Below, in pieces: positions 60,870-64,000 of a DNA stretch of 64,000 bases. The position numbers were made by a program, and so were the translations under genes. The DNA lies in contig NZ_CAMUES010000001.1 of assembly GCF_947087965.1 (NCBI RefSeq), positions 1 to 64,000 of the forward strand. Direction: 5' to 3'. The notes below the pieces were generated by a model. It was not told where the DNA came from. It worked only from the letters and a program-made list of their open reading frames with translations, and ran no database searches. This DNA is from an uncultured Mobiluncus sp. Lineage in GTDB: Bacteria; Actinomycetota; Actinomycetes; Actinomycetales; Actinomycetaceae. The stretch's first letter is position 1; each line of letters begins with the position of its first letter.

Positions 60870-61193
60870 ATGAGCAGCGCTGATGAACCTAAATACGCAA
60901 TGCAGGCCGCGGGCAAAACATTACGGAGCGCGCCTGGTGACTCTCGTGCCGCGGTCTTTATCGACTCTCTGAGCCAAGGTTCTACTTTCTTAGCGGCGGT
61001 GGGACGCAGCGGGTTGAGCGTGGAACACAGGCAGCTGCTTTTAGAGCACCTGCATCGCGCGGGAATGTTGGCGAACCGAAACAACTCCGTAAACACGTCT
61101 TGTGCTCACGGGGCTTGCGTGCCGGGAGAAGTAACCGCCATGAGTGACCAACAGCGTCTTCACTGTGTTGGCTGTCCTCTAAGTCAGCTTTAA
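60870..61193 (+). CDS. FeoC-like cysteine-containing protein
   Basis: Protein of 107 residues following feoB by nine bases. A helical N-terminus (LSVEHRQLLLEHLHRAGML resembles a winged-helix start) precedes a Cys-rich tail CAHGACVPG ... HCVGCPL, with four Cys that could bind Fe-S or zinc, as in FeoC proteins. Similarity is by position and layout; sequence identity to FeoC is weak. The frame remains intact although feoB is broken. Confidence 0.6.
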   Translation: MSSADEPKYAMQAAGKTLRSAPGDSRAAVFIDSLSQGSTFLAAVGRSGLSVEHRQLLLEHLHRAGMLANRNNSVNTSCAHGACVPGEVTAMSDQQRLHCVGCPLSQL

Positions 61194-61238
61194 ATAAGGA
61201 TATAAATCCAGGTAATAAGCGTTTGGGAACAGATTTGC

Positions 61239-62705
61239 TTATTTATTTAGGATGCCGGAGTGAGAAATCCAAGCCGCCACTTCCGCGAAAAACTCAGCAC
61301 GTTCTAGAGGTTGAGACAGTGTTAAATCATGCAAACCGGACATCTGTTGCAGCGTTAATCCGCCGCCCACCCGACCGTAAAGGGTATTAATCCGATCTTC
61401 GATGAGATTTCCATTCAATACCGTGTCAGTATGGCGCGCCGCCTCGCTCCAGTCTACTAAGGCGGTTTTATAAGGATATTCTCGCTCAGAACTGTTGTCA
61501 TGCCCAAAAATATGCCTTGACATGGTTGACAGATAAAGACGACGCTTTTCCAAGTTACGGTATAGCGACGTCTTCCCGGCAGACTTCCATTTTTTAGCCA
61601 TCAGAGAGTCAATTCGGGCAATCTCGGGATGATAAAAATCATCCGGGTCATGTGCTGCGGTCAGGCAGAGGACCGGCTGGTTGGAAAAACGAGCATGATC
61701 CACCAACCATTGCTGGGTGCTGAGGATGGCTGAGAGCCATCCAAATAGAATGGGTGCTCCTTCCGTAATGCGCCATTGCGGGTTTGTGATCCAGCCGCAC
61801 ACGGCTGGATCATTACCAAAGGGAACCAAGCGGCGGGGCAGGGGAGAACCAATCGTGGCATATCCCGCCAAAGAATCCTGGTAAACCGTAGAACCTGGGC
61901 CAAGCATCGGTAAGTGCAGCCCCTTCAAATATTTGGAAATGATGGTTCTTACAGTATTTCCGGCGGGGATTCCGGATACGTCTTGCACCACCCAGGGAGA
62001 AATAAAGATGAGACCGTCATAGGCATCGTGGTGGCGTGACGCCCACCCGGAAACTACGGAACCACCGTTGGAATGTGCCATCACGACTACGGGCAAATCA
62101 GGGTGTTCCTGGCGAGCCGTGGCGATGGCCCAATCTAGCTCCCGGTCATAGGTTGTGTAATCGTCCTCGTAGCAGTTGAAAGGAATTAAGCCGGAGCGTC
62201 GCGGCATATTTCGACCATAACGGTGCAGGTCAATCCCGTAAAAAGCGGCGCCCAAATGGGTCATCATCCGGGCTAGATGAGCTTGATAAAAATAGTCATT
62301 CCATCCGTGGACATAGACGGCGATAAACTGCGGAGCTGAGGGTGCATCAAGCTCGTCAAGAACTTCAATTTCGCGACCCCGCAGCTCGGGAGTTAAGTAA
62401 TCCTGCAGGTAATCCAGGTTTCGGACGAGTGAATCTTCCCACTGCGCTGACGCGTTAGGCTGAGAGTTGCTGCCTGCACGCTGCTGCGGGCTAGCTGAGG
62501 GCGGAAGAATCCGGAAACTGCCCTGGTTGGAGCCTCCGCCCGGTTTCACATTGACCGGGACTATGCGGTCGGGTAGCTGTGATTTTGGATCCTCGGCGGG
62601 AGTGTAGCGCACTAGGGTAGCGGAACGCGGGGAAATCTGATCAGGTTCCAACTGGAGTTTAGCGGCGCCGAATCCGGGACCCAGTACATCAGGAAGGTAT
62701 CGCAT
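61239..62705 (-). CDS. Alpha/beta-hydrolase with N-terminal extension
   Basis: Protein of 488 residues. The hydrolase core begins around residue 125 (QFIAVYVHGWNDYFYQAHLA). The nucleophile elbow is VVVMAHSNGGSVVSGWA. The acid is perhaps in LCLTAAHDPDDFY, with the catalytic His in MSRHIFGHDNSSE. The first 120 residues lack a known domain and contain a Pro/Ser/Gln-rich stretch (PPSASPQQRAGSNSQPNASA). No signal peptide is present. It resembles serine-aminopeptidase/monoacylglycerol-lipase-type hydrolases; the substrate is unknown. TAGAAT ends six bases before the ATG, predicting a leaderless message. Confidence 0.75.
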   Translation of the reverse strand: MRYLPDVLGPGFGAAKLQLEPDQISPRSATLVRYTPAEDPKSQLPDRIVPVNVKPGGGSNQGSFRILPPSASPQQRAGSNSQPNASAQWEDSLVRNLDYLQDYLTPELRGREIEVLDELDAPSAPQFIAVYVHGWNDYFYQAHLARMMTHLGAAFYGIDLHRYGRNMPRRSGLIPFNCYEDDYTTYDRELDWAIATARQEHPDLPVVVMAHSNGGSVVSGWASRHHDAYDGLIFISPWVVQDVSGIPAGNTVRTIISKYLKGLHLPMLGPGSTVYQDSLAGYATIGSPLPRRLVPFGNDPAVCGWITNPQWRITEGAPILFGWLSAILSTQQWLVDHARFSNQPVLCLTAAHDPDDFYHPEIARIDSLMAKKWKSAGKTSLYRNLEKRRLYLSTMSRHIFGHDNSSEREYPYKTALVDWSEAARHTDTVLNGNLIEDRINTLYGRVGGGLTLQQMSGLHDLTLSQPLERAEFFAEVAAWISHSGILNK

Positions 62706-62711
62706 GCTCGA

Positions 62712-62717
62712 ATTCTA
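62712..62717 (-). promoter_or_regulatory. -10 hexamer TAGAAT, leaderless hydrolase gene
   Basis: Minus-strand TAGAAT-TCGAGC-ATG, the same six-base spacing as other leaderless genes in the window. Confidence 0.5.
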
Positions 62718-62841
62718 ACGTGCCTCGTGTGCTGCGGCGGGAGAATGGCTGATTGCTCAAGGTATGCGCGGTGCAAGCGGCACAGTTGAAACGCAATCTC
62801 GCAAGGTCTCCGCTGAGACCATCAAGATTCAGTGCGCCGTA

Positions 62842-63975
62842 CTATGTGGCGAGGAACTCACCGATGGCCTGACCGACAGGTTCATTTTCAATTAAGAAGC
62901 CATCGTGACCGGAATCGGAATGAATTATGACCGCCTCGCTGTGGCGGGTTAATCTAGCCAGCTGCTGCGTTTGAGAAGGGTAAAATAGCCGGTCAGAGTC
63001 CACTCCCAGGGCCAGGACGCGAGCCTGTACCCGAGAGAGCGCAACTTCTAATCCGCCCCGGCCTCGCCCCACGTCGTGAGTCAGCATCGAGCGAGTCAGC
63101 ACCCGGTAGGACCCGGCGTCAAAGCGTTTCGCCAGCTTCACCCCGTGATAGTCCAGGTAAGACTGCACCGCTAAACGGCCTCCTGAAAGTGGATCTTCAC
63201 GATAACCCGGATCGCGCCCGAACCGCTCTTGCAGTTCCTTGGGGCTGCGATAGGTAGTGTGCGCGACCTCCCGCGCCAAAGCCAACCCCCGGAACGGCCC
63301 CTGACCAGGGGGATTATCGTAGTAGTCGCCGTTGCGAAAATTCGTGTCCAGCTCCAGCACATGCATCTGTACGTGGCACCAAGCGGCCTGTTCAGCGGTG
63401 GTGGCGCAGCCGGTAGCCACCGCCACCAGCCGCTCCACCTGCTCGGGATAAGTCACCGCCCACTCCAGTGCCCGGTGTCCCCCGTGCGAGCAGCCGATGA
63501 CTGCAAACCAGCGGGGAATACCGAGCTGATCCATGAGGATTTTTTCCGCCGCTACCTGATCGCGGGTCGTCAGCAGGGGAAAACGCGACCCCCAAGCGCG
63601 CCCGTTCGGAGCCAAAGTAGCGGGGCCGGTAGAACCTTGACAACCGCCTAACACGTTGGGGCAAACCACAAACCACCGATTCGTATCCACCGCGGCACAG
63701 GGCCCGACGACCTCGTTCCACCATCCTGGTGTAACGTGGCCCGGCCCGGCTTCACCGTACACATGAGAATCTCCGGTGAGGGCGTGATTTATGAGGATAG
63801 CGTTGGACTTGTCCGCATTCAAAGTGCCGAAAGTCTCAAAGGCGAGCCGGGCGCCCGGAAGGGTAGACCCGCCCTCGAGTTTCAGCATCCCCAGAGCGGC
63901 GAACTGGCGGTTTCCTTTGGGGTCTGTGGGTTTCCAAGCTCCACTGACCGGTATCAACTCACTGGTTTGCGGCAT
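62842..63975 (-). CDS. metX: Homoserine O-acetyltransferase
   Basis: MetX, 377 residues, acetylates homoserine from acetyl-CoA in methionine synthesis. Alpha/beta-hydrolase fold with oxyanion-hole region ALTGDSHVYG, nucleophile Ser in VIGCSHGGHRALEW, catalytic Asp in LALGVDSDRLFYPSQ and His in HSDSGHDGFLIEN. The ATG has AAGGA five bases before it. MetY (O-acetylhomoserine sulfhydrylase), the usual upstream neighbour, would lie beyond the window edge. A GGTCTC/GAGACC hairpin (62805-62820) follows the stop without a T-tract. A few members use succinyl-CoA instead. Confidence 0.93.
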   Translation of the reverse strand: MPQTSELIPVSGAWKPTDPKGNRQFAALGMLKLEGGSTLPGARLAFETFGTLNADKSNAILINHALTGDSHVYGEAGPGHVTPGWWNEVVGPCAAVDTNRWFVVCPNVLGGCQGSTGPATLAPNGRAWGSRFPLLTTRDQVAAEKILMDQLGIPRWFAVIGCSHGGHRALEWAVTYPEQVERLVAVATGCATTAEQAAWCHVQMHVLELDTNFRNGDYYDNPPGQGPFRGLALAREVAHTTYRSPKELQERFGRDPGYREDPLSGGRLAVQSYLDYHGVKLAKRFDAGSYRVLTRSMLTHDVGRGRGGLEVALSRVQARVLALGVDSDRLFYPSQTQQLARLTRHSEAVIIHSDSGHDGFLIENEPVGQAIGEFLAT

Positions 63976-64000
63976 CGCTATCCTTATGATCTACGGTTTT

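Noticed and set aside
1..64000. CRISPR array, rRNA operon or prophage genes
   Set aside because: No regularly spaced repeats, rRNA sequence, integrase, transposase or phage structural genes were seen.

Overview
The window is about 64 kb of an actinobacterial chromosome. Evidence for this is the gene order: metG-tatD-rpf-rsmA-ispE, glmU-prs-rplY-pth-mfd-lipoprotein-eno, and ygfZ-DUF2516-dtd-clpC. Further evidence is an Rpf-type muralytic factor, a protein O-mannosyltransferase, a MutT1-like NUDIX/histidine-phosphatase fusion and many apparently leaderless genes. The moderate G+C (mid-50s by eye) and gene content fit an Actinomycetaceae such as Mobiluncus. That placement is inference, not a database result.

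Layout. 1-5.4 kb: a sirtuin, a glycerophosphodiester phosphodiesterase, an AmmeMemoRadiSam radical SAM protein, RsmI and a protein mannosyltransferase, arranged as compact divergent and convergent pairs. 5.4-11.5 kb: metG-tatD-rpf-rsmA-ispE, covering translation, cell-wall resuscitation and isoprenoid synthesis. 11.5-15.8 kb: a complete ABC importer (lipoprotein, two permeases, ATPase) behind iron-box-like palindromes, with a convergent MarR regulator. 16.5-27.4 kb: tRNA-Gln and the conserved glmU-prs-rplY-pth-mfd-eno block. 27.4-31.2 kb: a phosphodiesterase-type hydrolase and an MscS channel, three tRNAs (Glu, Asp, Phe) and a nicotinamidase-like gene.

31.2-41.8 kb is the accessory part. It holds two divergent paralogous DUF5692-like polytopic membrane proteins, with a membrane-anchored SRPBCC-like protein in operon with one of them. 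Next come a 158-bp hairpin-rich inverted repeat and the stranded C-terminal third of an MmeI-type restriction-modification enzyme. An AT-richer block follows: a two-component system divergent from a three-gene LanFEG/BcrAB-type peptide-export ABC transporter, with helically phased GTAAGG repeats in its promoter. The segment ends with a lone molybdate-binding Mop protein and a tRNA-Lys whose 3' end is duplicated about 200 bp away.

41.8-48 kb is phosphate-centred: ppk1, MutT1, PiT transporter and DUF47 accessory protein. 48-54 kb: membrane protein, YgfZ, DUF2516, Dtd and ClpC. 54-59.6 kb: an ECF sigma factor with a one-TM, Pro/Thr-rich partner, then pyruvate phosphate dikinase. 59.7-61.2 kb: a feoABC operon under an apparent iron box, in which feoB has lost its middle. 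61.2-64 kb: an alpha/beta hydrolase and MetX.

A recurring signal: at nine genes a TANNNT -10 hexamer ends exactly six bases before the start codon, implying leaderless mRNAs.
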